Origin: JL08 sp965363755
GTDB taxonomy: Bacteria > Pseudomonadota > Alphaproteobacteria > Rhodobacterales > Rhodobacteraceae
Direction: 5' to 3'
Length of the DNA stretch: 10,779 bases
Assembly: GCA_965363755.1 (NCBI GenBank)
Contig: CBDTVL010000132.1
Location: forward strand, 1-10,779
Shown here: positions 1-6,233 of the stretch, in pieces
Numbering within the stretch: the stretch's first letter is position 1
Layout of the letters: each line of letters starts with the position of its first letter
Translations under genes and position numbers: made by a program
Notes under the pieces: model-generated
The model's input: the letters and a program-made list of their open reading frames with translations, nothing else
Database searches by the model: none
What the model was told of the DNA's origin: nothing

Positions 1-2
1 AA

Positions 3-473
3 CCTGACATTGATGACAATTTGTTATCGGATCGCAAACTTAATCTGGAAGAGTTCTTTGACGGCCACCTTGTGGCCTATGGTCAGTTCCAAGACGTTTT
101 CGGGACCGTGCGGCGCCGGTTCACAGTTGATATCAATGGCTCCTGGAACGGCAAAACCCTGAGACTTGTCGAGGATTTTGTCTATGATGATGGGTCCACC
201 GAACAGCGGGTTTGGTCGCTGACCAAATCAGGTGACGATACATGGCAAGGCACCGCGCCCGGCGTGATCGGAACAGCTAAAGGCCACGAGCGTGGTGACA
301 CGTTCAACTGGCGCTATGAGATTGACTTGCCGGTCCCGGACGGCACCTTGCGGGTCACATTTGAGGATTGGATGTGGCTGCTGAGCGATGACCGGCTATT
401 GAACCGCGCCTATATGAAACGGTTTGGCGTGGATATCGGCGAAGTTGTTATCACCTTTGAAAAACGATCTTAG
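3..473 (+). CDS. DUF3833 family protein, 5' partial
   Basis: The frame is open from the left window edge (first full codon at base 3) to a TAA at 471-473, so the N-terminus lies outside the window. The TTG at 21 is not a convincing start because the reading frame and family similarity continue upstream of it. Family-typical features are FFDGHLVAYGQFQDVFG near the start, a VRRRFTVDINGSW strand, EDFVYDDGSTEQRVW, a GTAPGVIGTAKG turn, the LRVTFEDWMWLL segment and a C-terminal GVDIGEVVITFEK strand. These match my memory of DUF3833, a small beta-rich family in proteobacteria, often predicted to be envelope lipoproteins. The molecular function is unknown. The gene is convergent with yidD, 291 bp away. 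Family assignment is confident; any role would be a guess. Confidence 0.85.
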   Translation, partial: PDIDDNLLSDRKLNLEEFFDGHLVAYGQFQDVFGTVRRRFTVDINGSWNGKTLRLVEDFVYDDGSTEQRVWSLTKSGDDTWQGTAPGVIGTAKGHERGDTFNWRYEIDLPVPDGTLRVTFEDWMWLLSDDRLLNRAYMKRFGVDIGEVVITFEKRS

Positions 474-764
474 GCGAATCATCACGCGCCGCTTGGTAGA
501 CAGGTGGGGCAATAATCTACTTAATAGGATCCCCGGGATTGGGCACTGTAACTTCAAGCCGAAAAAGGAGCGACACTAGACCTCAGCCCTTTTCAAACCT
601 TTGAGCCCTTTTCAGACCTTTGATCCCGCCGCCAAGAGCGAGGTTCAAGTCTGTTGTGGCCAAAGAAAGGTTCGCCACGCAGTGTTGTCATTCAGTTTTC
701 TGGATTGGGCAGTTGTTGCGAACTTGTAGGTCAGAAATCTGTAGCTGGAGCGCCTTTGCTCGTC
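474..764. other. Convergent intergenic spacer without a gene
   Basis: This 291-bp stretch lies between the stop codons of the DUF3833 gene and yidD. Frames are open in places, but they are short or antisense and resemble nothing known. It contains an exact short palindrome (ATCCCCGGGAT near 528-538) and a 19-bp tandem repeat at 585-622. I see no intrinsic terminator with a T-tract for either convergent gene. Confidence 0.6.
585..622. repeat. Tandem repeat, 2 x 19 bp
   Basis: Two head-to-tail copies of AGCCCTTTTCAAACCTTTG (585-603) and AGCCCTTTTCAGACCTTTG (604-622) differ at one position. There is no coding context on either strand. It may come from replication slippage; no function is apparent. 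Confidence 0.85.
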
Positions 765-998
765 TCACTGGTCTGGCGGACCCGGGACCGGATCGTAGCC
801 ATCGCCACCCCACGGATGGCAACGCGCGATCCGTTTTGCGGCGAGCCAGCTGCCTTTGATCGCGCCGTGTTTGTCCAGCGCTTCAAGCGCATAGGCGCTG
901 CACGTGGGTTGATAGCGACAGTTGTGCCCCACCCATGGCGAAAACACCAACCTGTAGGCGTGGACAGGGACAGCAAAGACACGGGCGAGCGGGCTCAT
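765..998 (-). CDS. yidD: Membrane protein insertion efficiency factor YidD
   Basis: The product is a 77-residue small protein thought to sit at the inner face of the cytoplasmic membrane and help YidC/Sec-dependent insertion of membrane proteins. The family core is plain: FSPWVGHNCRYQPTCSAYA, with the two conserved Cys residues, then ALDKHG, a KRIARCHPW motif with a third Cys, and GGDGYDPVP near the end. I chose the ATG at 996-998 because it overlaps the rnpA stop codon as ATGA and gives normal family length. The longer upstream frame, starting at 1109, is out-of-frame overlap with rnpA. The gene is the third of the rpmH-rnpA-yidD operon and is probably translationally coupled to rnpA. The yidC gene that usually follows is absent. 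Confidence 0.93.
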   Translation of the reverse strand: MSPLARVFAVPVHAYRLVFSPWVGHNCRYQPTCSAYALEALDKHGAIKGSWLAAKRIARCHPWGGDGYDPVPGPPDQ

Positions 999-1414
999 TG
1001 CTGACCTCTGCCATGAATCTTGGTCAGCGCAGAGGTCAAATCTGACAACAATTCGGGAAAAGGCCGTGTTGATGTGACCTCTGGCCGTCCAATCAGCACA
1101 TAGTCCCAACCGGAGCGTCCGTGATCTGGCAACACCAGACGGGCTGCTTCGCGCAGACGCCGTTTTGCTCGGTTGCGTGCGACGGCATTCCCGACCTTCT
1201 TGGAGCAGGTAAAGCCAACCCGAATGCCGGTTACCGCTTCATCAGCATGGCGTTTGCGACCTTGGACCATCATCGCGGATGTCCCCTGACGTTTCGCACG
1301 GGCTGCGCGCAGAAAATCGGCGCGTTTGGTCAACACCGTTAGACAAACGGAAACCGCCGGGGGCATGTCCCCTGCGGCAGTGCTGCCTGCTATGGGGGCC
1401 TCCGGCGGTGTCAT
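995..1414 (-). CDS. rnpA: Ribonuclease P protein component
   Basis: This is the 139-residue protein subunit of RNase P, which supports the catalytic RNA in removing 5' leaders from pre-tRNAs. The signature RNR segment is at residues about 70-92 (CSKKVGNAVARNRAKRRLRE). It is preceded by the RVGF strand and followed by the WDYVLIGRPEV strand and a C-terminal helix. The first ~28 residues form a low-complexity extension, as is common in alphaproteobacterial RnpA; an internal start at the Met in GDMPPAV is possible. No clear Shine-Dalgarno precedes the ATG at 1412-1414. Its end overlaps yidD by 4 bp and its start is 22 bp from the end of rpmH. Confidence 0.94.
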   Translation of the reverse strand: MTPPEAPIAGSTAAGDMPPAVSVCLTVLTKRADFLRAARAKRQGTSAMMVQGRKRHADEAVTGIRVGFTCSKKVGNAVARNRAKRRLREAARLVLPDHGRSGWDYVLIGRPEVTSTRPFPELLSDLTSALTKIHGRGQQ

Positions 1415-1436
1415 GCCATTTGGTCGGGTGGCGCGG

Positions 1437-1571
1437 TTACGCGCTCAGCGACTTGCGGCCCTGTGCGCGACGTGCGTTCAGGATCTTGCGACCAGCTTTG
1501 GTCGCCATACGTGCGCGAAAACCATGGCGCCGTTTGCGCACGAGGTTCGAGGGTTGAAAGGTGCGTTTCAT
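1437..1571 (-). CDS. rpmH: 50S ribosomal protein L34
   Basis: This is a 44-residue basic protein of the large ribosomal subunit. It opens with MKRTFQPSNLVRKRRHGF and ends GRKILNARRAQGRKSLSA, the near-invariant L34 layout and length. The ATG at 1569-1571 has a GGAG ribosome-binding site five bases upstream on the minus strand (rc of 1577-1580). It is the first gene of the rpmH-rnpA-yidD operon, driven by the promoter at 1639-1667. Confidence 0.98.
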   Translation of the reverse strand: MKRTFQPSNLVRKRRHGFRARMATKAGRKILNARRAQGRKSLSA

Positions 1572-1638
1572 CGCTCCGTCTCCAATTTGCAGTTCAGGGC
1601 GCGCAGATTCGGGCCAGGAAAGTGTATTCGAAGCCCGT

Positions 1639-1667
1639 CCTCTAAAGCGGGAATTGGGGTAAGTCAA
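1639..1667 (-). promoter_or_regulatory. Sigma-70-type promoter of the rpmH operon
   Basis: On the minus strand TTGACT (rc of 1662-1667) is followed, after exactly 17 bases, by TAGAGG (rc of 1639-1644). This -35 is close to consensus and the -10 is partial. It lies about 70 bp upstream of the rpmH ATG, a sensible distance for a ribosomal-protein leader. This is prediction from sequence only. Confidence 0.6.
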
Positions 1668-1768
1668 ACCTTTGCGCCGGCTTTTGGGCTGGTTTTGCAA
1701 TAAAATAGCTTTGCGGGCCTACACCAATTGTTTCAACACCGCCGATAACGGTCAATAACATCACATTC

Positions 1769-1800
1769 GCCATCACTGTGCATCAACCGCCCGTGATGGC
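1769..1800. repeat. 8-bp inverted repeat upstream of the TVP38 gene
   Basis: GCCATCAC (1769-1776) and GTGATGGC (1793-1800) are perfect inverted arms separated by 16 bases. They end 70 bp before the TVP38 start codon. The repeat could be an operator or an RNA hairpin; there is no T-tract, so an intrinsic terminator is unlikely. Confidence 0.4.
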
Positions 1801-1870
1801 CCTATCGGAGCAGCCTGTGCAGAGGCATGTAGAATACAGATTGTAACGCCCTTTCACGCAAGGCAGAGTA

Positions 1871-2614
1871 ATGACCGATATGACTCAACCCTCCAAACCC
1901 GGCGGCAAGCCTGCAGTTCTGCGACATCTGCCGCTGATCCTTATCGTTTTGGTTGCGTCAGTCGGGGCATTCACGCTGCGCGACTATCTGAGCTTTGACA
2001 CATTGCGAGATAATCGTGACGCACTTTTGGCTTATCGCGACAGTAATTTCTTTGGATTGGCCGCGATATTTGTATGCCTGTACATTCTGATCGTCACGTT
2101 CTCGCTGCCCGGAGCAGCGGTGGCTTCTGTTTCTGGTGGGTTTTTGTTTGGGCTGATTGCCGGGATCGGGCTTAATGTCCTGTCCGCCACGATCGGAGCC
2201 TGCGCTATCTTCATGGCTGCGCGCTGGGGTCTGGGAGAGGCTTTGACCAAAAAGCTGGAGGCGTCTGATGGGACAATAAGAAAACTAAAAGATGGGCTTC
2301 GCGAAAACGAGATCAGCGTGCTGTTTCTGCTCCGCCTTGTCCCGGCGGTGCCGTTTTTTGTGGCCAACCTGCTCCCGGCGCTTGTCGGTGTAAGGTTCGT
2401 GAACTTTCTGTTCACAACTGCAATTGGCATCATTCCCGGAGCAATTGTGTTTACGTGGATTGGCGTGGGTCTTGGCGAAGTCTTTGATCGCGGAGAGAGC
2501 CCGGATCTTTCCTTGTTATGGGAGCCTCATGTTATCGGGCCAATTCTGGGCCTTGCGGTTTTGGCAGTGGTCCCGATTGTGATCAAAGCTATGCGTAGAA
2601 ACAGAACAGGTTGA
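1871..2614 (+). CDS. TVP38/TMEM64 (VTT-domain) membrane protein
   Basis: This is a 247-residue polytopic inner-membrane protein. One hydrophobic helix lies at about residues 19-36. A VTT/SNARE-associated-type core follows at about 60-200, with the TFSLPGAAVASVSGGFLFG re-entrant region (F77 onward), GLNVLSATIGACAIF, and the second conserved element LLRLVPAVPFFVANLLPAL (about 153-171). A last membrane helix lies near 223-238 and a basic tail follows. Related VTT proteins (DedA, TMEM41B) are implicated in lipid movement or transport across membranes; the substrate of this bacterial branch is not established. The gene ends four bases before the disulfide reductase. TVP38 proteins occur beside, and even fused to, such FAD oxidoreductases, so a shared function is likely. 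A second in-frame ATG at 1880 is an alternative start. Confidence 0.88.
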   Translation: MTDMTQPSKPGGKPAVLRHLPLILIVLVASVGAFTLRDYLSFDTLRDNRDALLAYRDSNFFGLAAIFVCLYILIVTFSLPGAAVASVSGGFLFGLIAGIGLNVLSATIGACAIFMAARWGLGEALTKKLEASDGTIRKLKDGLRENEISVLFLLRLVPAVPFFVANLLPALVGVRFVNFLFTTAIGIIPGAIVFTWIGVGLGEVFDRGESPDLSLLWEPHVIGPILGLAVLAVVPIVIKAMRRNRTG

Positions 2615-2618
2615 GCTA

Positions 2619-4037
2619 ATGAACCGGATCAAGACAGATATCCTGATCATCGGGGCGGGGTCTGGTGGCTTGTCTGTCGCAGCGGGCGCCAGTCAGATGG
2701 GGGCTGATGTTGTGCTGCTCGAAGGGCACAAGATGGGCGGTGACTGCTTGAACTTCGGCTGCGTGCCGTCCAAGGCGCTGATTGCCAGCGGCAAGGCAGC
2801 TTATGCGCAGGCTCATGCGAGTGACTTTGGCGTGGCTGATGTTGTGCCCGACATCGATTATGCTGCCGCCATGGACCATGTCGCCGAGGTCATAGCGACC
2901 ATCGCTCCTGTCGATAGTCAGGCTCGGTTCGAGGGGCTGGGTGTTAAGGTGATCCGCGAGTTTGGGACGTTCATTTCCCCAACCGAAGTGCAGGCTGGGG
3001 AAACTGTTATTACTGCCCGTCGCATTGTCATTGCGACAGGGTCTTCGCCGTTGATACCGCCGATTCCCGGGCTTGATCGCGTGCCTTACGAGACGAACGA
3101 GACATTGTTTGAACTGCGCGACAAGCCAGACCACTTGCTCATTGTTGGTGGGGGACCGATTGGTGTCGAAATGGCACAGGCACATGTCCGCCTTGGAAGC
3201 AGGGTTACAGTAATCGAAGGGCTGAAAGCGCTGGGCAAAGATGACCCGGAAATGGCTTCGGTGGTTCTGGATGCACTCCGCGACGAGGGGGTCGACGTTG
3301 CTGAAGACGCAATGGTTGCCGAAATCCGCGGAAAGGCCGGCGCAATCGAGATCGAAACCAAGGATGGCCGGGTCTTCAAAGGCAGCCACTTGCTGATGGC
3401 CGTTGGGCGCAAAACCAACACTGAGTCCCTCAATCTGGATGCGGCGGGGGTAGAGACCACGCGGAGCGGCATCAAAGTCGATGGCAGTTTGCGCAGCTCC
3501 AACAAACGGGTTTACGCCGTCGGCGATGTGGCGGGCGGTCTGCAGTTCACCCATGTCGCGGGTTATCATGCAGGCGTAATCATTCGCTCGATCCTGTTCG
3601 GACTGCCGTCCAAGGTCAAAACCAACCATATCCCGTGGGTCACTTTTACAGACCCTGAATTGTCCCAAGTCGGGTTGACTGAAACTCAGGCACGCGCGGA
3701 ATATGGCGGCAGACTTGAGGTTGTGCGGCACCAATACAACCACAATGACCGAGCAATTGCAGAACGCAAAACCAAAGGGTTTATAAAAGTCATGGTTGTC
3801 AGTGGACGTCCTGTCGGCGCCTCCATTGTCGGGTATCAGGCTGGCGAGTTGATTAACTTGTGGGCACTGGTTCTGGCCAATAAAATGAAGATGAGTCAGG
3901 TCGCAGCTATGGTGGCCCCTTATCCCACGATAGGCGAAGTGAACAAGCGGGTTGCAGGGGCGTACTTTAGTCCTAGGTTGTTTGATAATCCTATGGTCAA
4001 ACGTGTCGTCCGGCTGGTCCAGAAATGGCTGCCGTGA
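2619..4037 (+). CDS. FAD-dependent pyridine nucleotide-disulfide oxidoreductase (mercuric reductase/Lpd-like)
   Basis: This is a 472-residue class I flavoprotein disulfide reductase. It has an N-terminal FAD-binding GAGSGG (12-17), the redox-active pair C43 and C48 in GGDCLNFGCVPSK, an NAD(P)H-binding GGGPIG (about 177-182), a second FAD contact YAVGDVAGG (about 299-307) and a C-terminal dimerisation domain. The catalytic His-Glu dyad of dihydrolipoamide dehydrogenase and glutathione reductase is altered: the C-terminal motif reads YPTIGE (435-440), with Tyr where those enzymes have His. Tyr is also found in mercuric reductases, but no N-terminal HMA domain and no C-terminal Cys pair is present, so mercury reduction is unlikely. 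There is no lipoyl-complex gene nearby. The substrate is unknown. It is sandwiched between the TVP38 gene (4 bp) and the histidine kinase (16 bp). Confidence 0.9.
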   Translation: MNRIKTDILIIGAGSGGLSVAAGASQMGADVVLLEGHKMGGDCLNFGCVPSKALIASGKAAYAQAHASDFGVADVVPDIDYAAAMDHVAEVIATIAPVDSQARFEGLGVKVIREFGTFISPTEVQAGETVITARRIVIATGSSPLIPPIPGLDRVPYETNETLFELRDKPDHLLIVGGGPIGVEMAQAHVRLGSRVTVIEGLKALGKDDPEMASVVLDALRDEGVDVAEDAMVAEIRGKAGAIEIETKDGRVFKGSHLLMAVGRKTNTESLNLDAAGVETTRSGIKVDGSLRSSNKRVYAVGDVAGGLQFTHVAGYHAGVIIRSILFGLPSKVKTNHIPWVTFTDPELSQVGLTETQARAEYGGRLEVVRHQYNHNDRAIAERKTKGFIKVMVVSGRPVGASIVGYQAGELINLWALVLANKMKMSQVAAMVAPYPTIGEVNKRVAGAYFSPRLFDNPMVKRVVRLVQKWLP

Positions 4038-4053
4038 CCCAAACGGAGGCACA

Positions 4054-5439
4054 ATGTTAAATTCGCTTTCAGGCCGTTTTCTGATCCTGACCACAGTGTT
4101 TGTGATGCTGGCAGAAGTGTTGATCTTTGTTCCGTCAATTGCCCGCTTTCGCGAGGATTACCTGAATGCGCGGCTGGAGCGAGGCCAGATTGCATCACTA
4201 GCCCTTCTCGCCGATGACATGCTGGATACGGCTTTGGAGGCCGAGCTGTTGCGTAATGCAGAAGTGTTTAACGTTGTGCTACGTCGCGATGAAGCACGCC
4301 AGCTGGTGTTGTCTTCGCCTATGCCCAAGTCGATCGACGCCACTTTCGATATCCGCGACGCCAGTGCCATACTGCTGATCCGGGACGCCATGATGCGGCT
4401 GTTTGAGCACGAGCCAAAAGTAATCAGGGTCATCGGCAGTCCAGTGCGCGAAGCCGGGCTTGAAATAGAAGTTACGATGGATACAGGCCCGATGCGCGCT
4501 GCCATGCTGGATTATGGCGTCCGTATATTAATCTTGTCTGCGGTCATTTCGGTGTTTACCGCAGTGCTCTTATTTCTTGCTGTCCGAGTCATTTTGGTCA
4601 AGCCAATCAAAGGTTTCATCGGCCATATTCAAAATTATGCCGACGCCCCCGAAGACGCACGCAGGATCATCACACCGTCTGCAGGGGTGACAGAGCTACG
4701 CGAAGCCGAAGAAGCCCTGCTGACACTGCAGACCCAATTGACGCTGGCGCTCAAGCAAAAAGAGCGGCTGGCGCAACTGGGAGGGGCGGTCGCCAAAGTG
4801 AGCCATGATCTGCGCAATATACTTACCAGCGCCCAATTGTTCACCGATCGGATCGAGGCAAGCGAGGATCCGACTGTGCGCAGGCTTGCCCCCAAGCTTG
4901 TGGGGTCAATCACGCGCGCCGTGCACCTGTGTGAAAGCACCCTGGCCTTTGGCAAAGCCGAGGAGCCGAGTCCAACCCTGACGCTGGTCCCCCTGATTGA
5001 TGTTGTGGCTGATGTCATTGACAGCGAGCGTCTGGCAATAGGCGAATATGATCTCAGCTTCAGCGAAGATATTCCGGCCTCAATGCTGGTCCGGGCGGAT
5101 CCCGAACAGCTGCATCGCATCATGTCGAATCTTGTACGCAACGCACGCCAGGCAATCGTTAATTCTGGTCAACCCGGCGAAGTCAATGTCGTGGCGCGCG
5201 AGGATGCTGCGCAGTGGTGGATCGAAGTCATCGATACAGGCCCCGGCTTGCCGGCAAAAGCGCAGGAGTATCTGTTCACCGCTTTTCAAGGCGGCGCCCG
5301 CAAAGGCGGTTCTGGCCTTGGTCTTGCAATCTCAGAAGAGTTGGTGCGCGGACATGGAGGGACTCTGGAGCTGACCCGCACCGGAGAGGATGGTACCGTG
5401 TTTACCATATGCCTGCCCAAAGGTGATGGAACGGTTTAA
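4054..5439 (+). CDS. Membrane-bound sensor histidine kinase
   Basis: This is a 461-residue kinase. The ATG at 4054 was chosen because GGAGG lies seven bases upstream; longer in-frame starts overlap the preceding gene. It has TM helix 1 (about 9-28), a periplasmic sensor of about 125 residues with no recognised family, TM helix 2 (about 157-180), a short HAMP-like linker and a helical stretch. The HisKA-type phosphoacceptor is H251 in VSHDLRN. ATPase elements are the N box (N359/N363 in SNLVRNARQAI), the G1 box DTGPGLP (from D394) and the G2 box GGSGLGLAIS (about 418). All catalytic motifs look intact. It lies 16 bp after the disulfide reductase and is probably co-transcribed. No response regulator lies in the window, so its partner must be encoded elsewhere. 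The stimulus is unknown; an envelope or redox signal is an inference from the neighbours. Confidence 0.92.
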   Translation: MLNSLSGRFLILTTVFVMLAEVLIFVPSIARFREDYLNARLERGQIASLALLADDMLDTALEAELLRNAEVFNVVLRRDEARQLVLSSPMPKSIDATFDIRDASAILLIRDAMMRLFEHEPKVIRVIGSPVREAGLEIEVTMDTGPMRAAMLDYGVRILILSAVISVFTAVLLFLAVRVILVKPIKGFIGHIQNYADAPEDARRIITPSAGVTELREAEEALLTLQTQLTLALKQKERLAQLGGAVAKVSHDLRNILTSAQLFTDRIEASEDPTVRRLAPKLVGSITRAVHLCESTLAFGKAEEPSPTLTLVPLIDVVADVIDSERLAIGEYDLSFSEDIPASMLVRADPEQLHRIMSNLVRNARQAIVNSGQPGEVNVVAREDAAQWWIEVIDTGPGLPAKAQEYLFTAFQGGARKGGSGLGLAISEELVRGHGGTLELTRTGEDGTVFTICLPKGDGTV

Positions 5440-5455
5440 AGCGAGTTTTTGGGGC

Positions 5456-5484
5456 TTGCATTCAATCGGCCCAATCTCTAAACC
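5456..5484 (+). promoter_or_regulatory. Candidate promoter of tRNA-Arg
   Basis: TTGCAT (5456-5461) and TAAACC (5479-5484) are separated by 17 bases. The -10 box ends ten bases before the first tRNA base, so transcription would start only a few bases upstream of the mature 5' end. The match to consensus is moderate, and read-through from the kinase gene is an alternative. Confidence 0.4.
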
Positions 5485-5494
5485 GCCGACCAGT

Positions 5495-5571
5495 GGACCG
5501 ATAGCTCAGCTGGATAGAGTACTTGACTACGAATCAAGGGGTCCGGGGTTCGAATCCCTGTCGGTCCACCA
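5495..5571 (+). tRNA. tRNA-Arg (anticodon ACG), CCA encoded
   Basis: A full cloverleaf folds by eye. The acceptor stem is GGACCGA/TCGGTCC (5495-5501 with 5561-5567), and the D arm is GCTC/GAGT with an AGCTGGATA loop. The anticodon stem is CTTGA/TCAAG around loop CTACGAA, giving anticodon ACG, which reads CGU and, after A34-to-I editing, CGC and CGA. There is a five-base variable region and a T arm CGGGG-TTCGAAT-CCCTG. The discriminator A5568 is followed by an encoded CCA. Arg-tRNA genes are common integration targets for tyrosine recombinases, and gene content becomes accessory in character directly 3' of it. Confidence 0.97.
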
Positions 5572-5645
5572 CTAAGCTAATAAAATCAACGGGTTACGCG
5601 GCTGTACGGTACGCCTTGGTACACCCTGCCTGATGTTGTAGGTGT

Positions 5646-5665
5646 TGCTGATAGCCCGATCAGCA
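5646..5665. other. Hairpin in the tRNA-terminator spacer
   Basis: TGCTGAT (5646-5652) and ATCAGCA (5659-5665) form a perfect 7-bp stem with a six-base loop. No T-tract follows, so it is not an intrinsic terminator. It lies in the 136-nt stretch between the tRNA and the strong terminator at 5708 and would be part of any RNA read through from the tRNA promoter. Confidence 0.45.
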
Positions 5666-5707
5666 CGTCGTTACTCGCAGTCCCAACGTGTTCGAAGACG
5701 GTTTAGA

Positions 5708-5742
5708 GGGTCGCATGGCTAGTGCCGACGCGACCCTTTTTT
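5708..5742 (+). terminator. Intrinsic terminator, rightward
   Basis: GGGTCGC (5708-5714) pairs perfectly with GCGACCC (5730-5736) across a 15-base loop, followed directly by six T residues (5737-5742). The T-run is on the plus strand only, so it stops rightward transcription from the tRNA or kinase. Its end touches the stop codon of the leftward Sel1 gene, so it also shields that gene from antisense transcription. Confidence 0.8.
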
Positions 5743-6233
5743 CAATCGCAGTCCTCATAATCCGACGCCATGCAAACCCTTGCCTGTTCCGTCGCTTTGG
5801 CGATTTGTTCGCGGGTCATTTCTTTTTCGACTTTGTCGCGATTGACTTGAGTGCCCTCGTGTCCATTCTCGCTGGCAATATTCCACCACATATAAGCGGT
5901 AGTTATGTCCTTTAGGACGCCTGTGCCGTTTTCGTACATAAAGCCAAGGTTGTATTGTGCATTGGCATAGCCCTGATCGGCTGCAAGCCGATACCAGCGC
6001 ACTGCCTCTGCGTCGTCCTTCGGTACGCCTTGGCCATCGCTATACATGTTGCCAAGATTGTATTGCGCAATGACATTGCCCTGATCGGCCAGTGGAAGAA
6101 ATTCCTTCAGTGCGGTGGTGTAATCGCCTGTTACATAAGCAGCCGACCCCTTATAAATATCCTGCGCCTCAACCACCGAACCAGAGACTGCGACGAAAAT
6201 AGAAAGCGCGGTTGCGCGAAGAAAGCTGTTCAT
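5742..6233 (-). CDS. Secreted Sel1-repeat (SEL1-like TPR) protein
   Basis: This is a 163-residue protein. The ATG at 6231-6233 was chosen because it places a classical signal peptide at the N-terminus (basic NSFLRA, hydrophobic LSIFVAVSGSVV, cleavage expected after VEA at residue 23). The mature part begins with the usual AAYVTGDYTTALKEF helix pair. Sel1 repeats follow at about 53-88 (AQYNLGNMYSDGQGVPKD, AVRWYRLAADQG) and 89-124 (AQYNLGFMYENGTGVLKD, AYMWWNIASENG). The C-terminus is helical and charged and contains two Cys (CMASDYEDC). Sel1 repeats form alpha-solenoids that bind protein partners; a periplasmic role is expected but no partner is known. A weak GAAAG lies upstream as the ribosome-binding site. 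Upstream sequence is an MFS remnant. A related but decayed copy lies at 10644-10760. Confidence 0.9.
   Translation of the reverse strand: MNSFLRATALSIFVAVSGSVVEAQDIYKGSAAYVTGDYTTALKEFLPLADQGNVIAQYNLGNMYSDGQGVPKDDAEAVRWYRLAADQGYANAQYNLGFMYENGTGVLKDITTAYMWWNIASENGHEGTQVNRDKVEKEMTREQIAKATEQARVCMASDYEDCD

Larger units (their letters stand above)
1572..1870. other. Divergent intergenic region between rpmH and the TVP38 gene
   Basis: This 299-bp region carries the rpmH promoter on the minus strand and should hold the promoter of the rightward TVP38 cluster, for which I see no strong -35/-10 pair. It also holds an inverted repeat at 1769-1800. No DnaA-box-like word (TTATCCACA) is visible, although rpmH lies near dnaA in many other bacteria. 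Confidence 0.5.

Noticed and set aside
529..539. GGATCCCCGGG, identical to a BamHI-SmaI polylinker junction
   Set aside because: Only eleven bases match and the flanking sequence is not vector-like, so coincidence is more likely than cloning contamination.
3952..4053. 34-residue N-terminal extension of the histidine kinase
   Set aside because: It overlaps the end of the oxidoreductase gene, and the ATG at 4054 has a strong GGAGG and directly precedes the first membrane helix.
2616..4094. 492-codon antisense open frame opposite the disulfide reductase
   Set aside because: It is the mirror of a clearly conserved oxidoreductase; its translation is rich in Arg/His/Cys with no domain, typical of a shadow frame.
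5607..6033. 13-bp repeat CGGTACGCCTTGG at 5607-5619 and 6021-6033, as a possible Sel1 relic next to the tRNA
   Set aside because: The translated context at 5607 does not extend the Sel1 pattern beyond a few residues, so it is likely chance.
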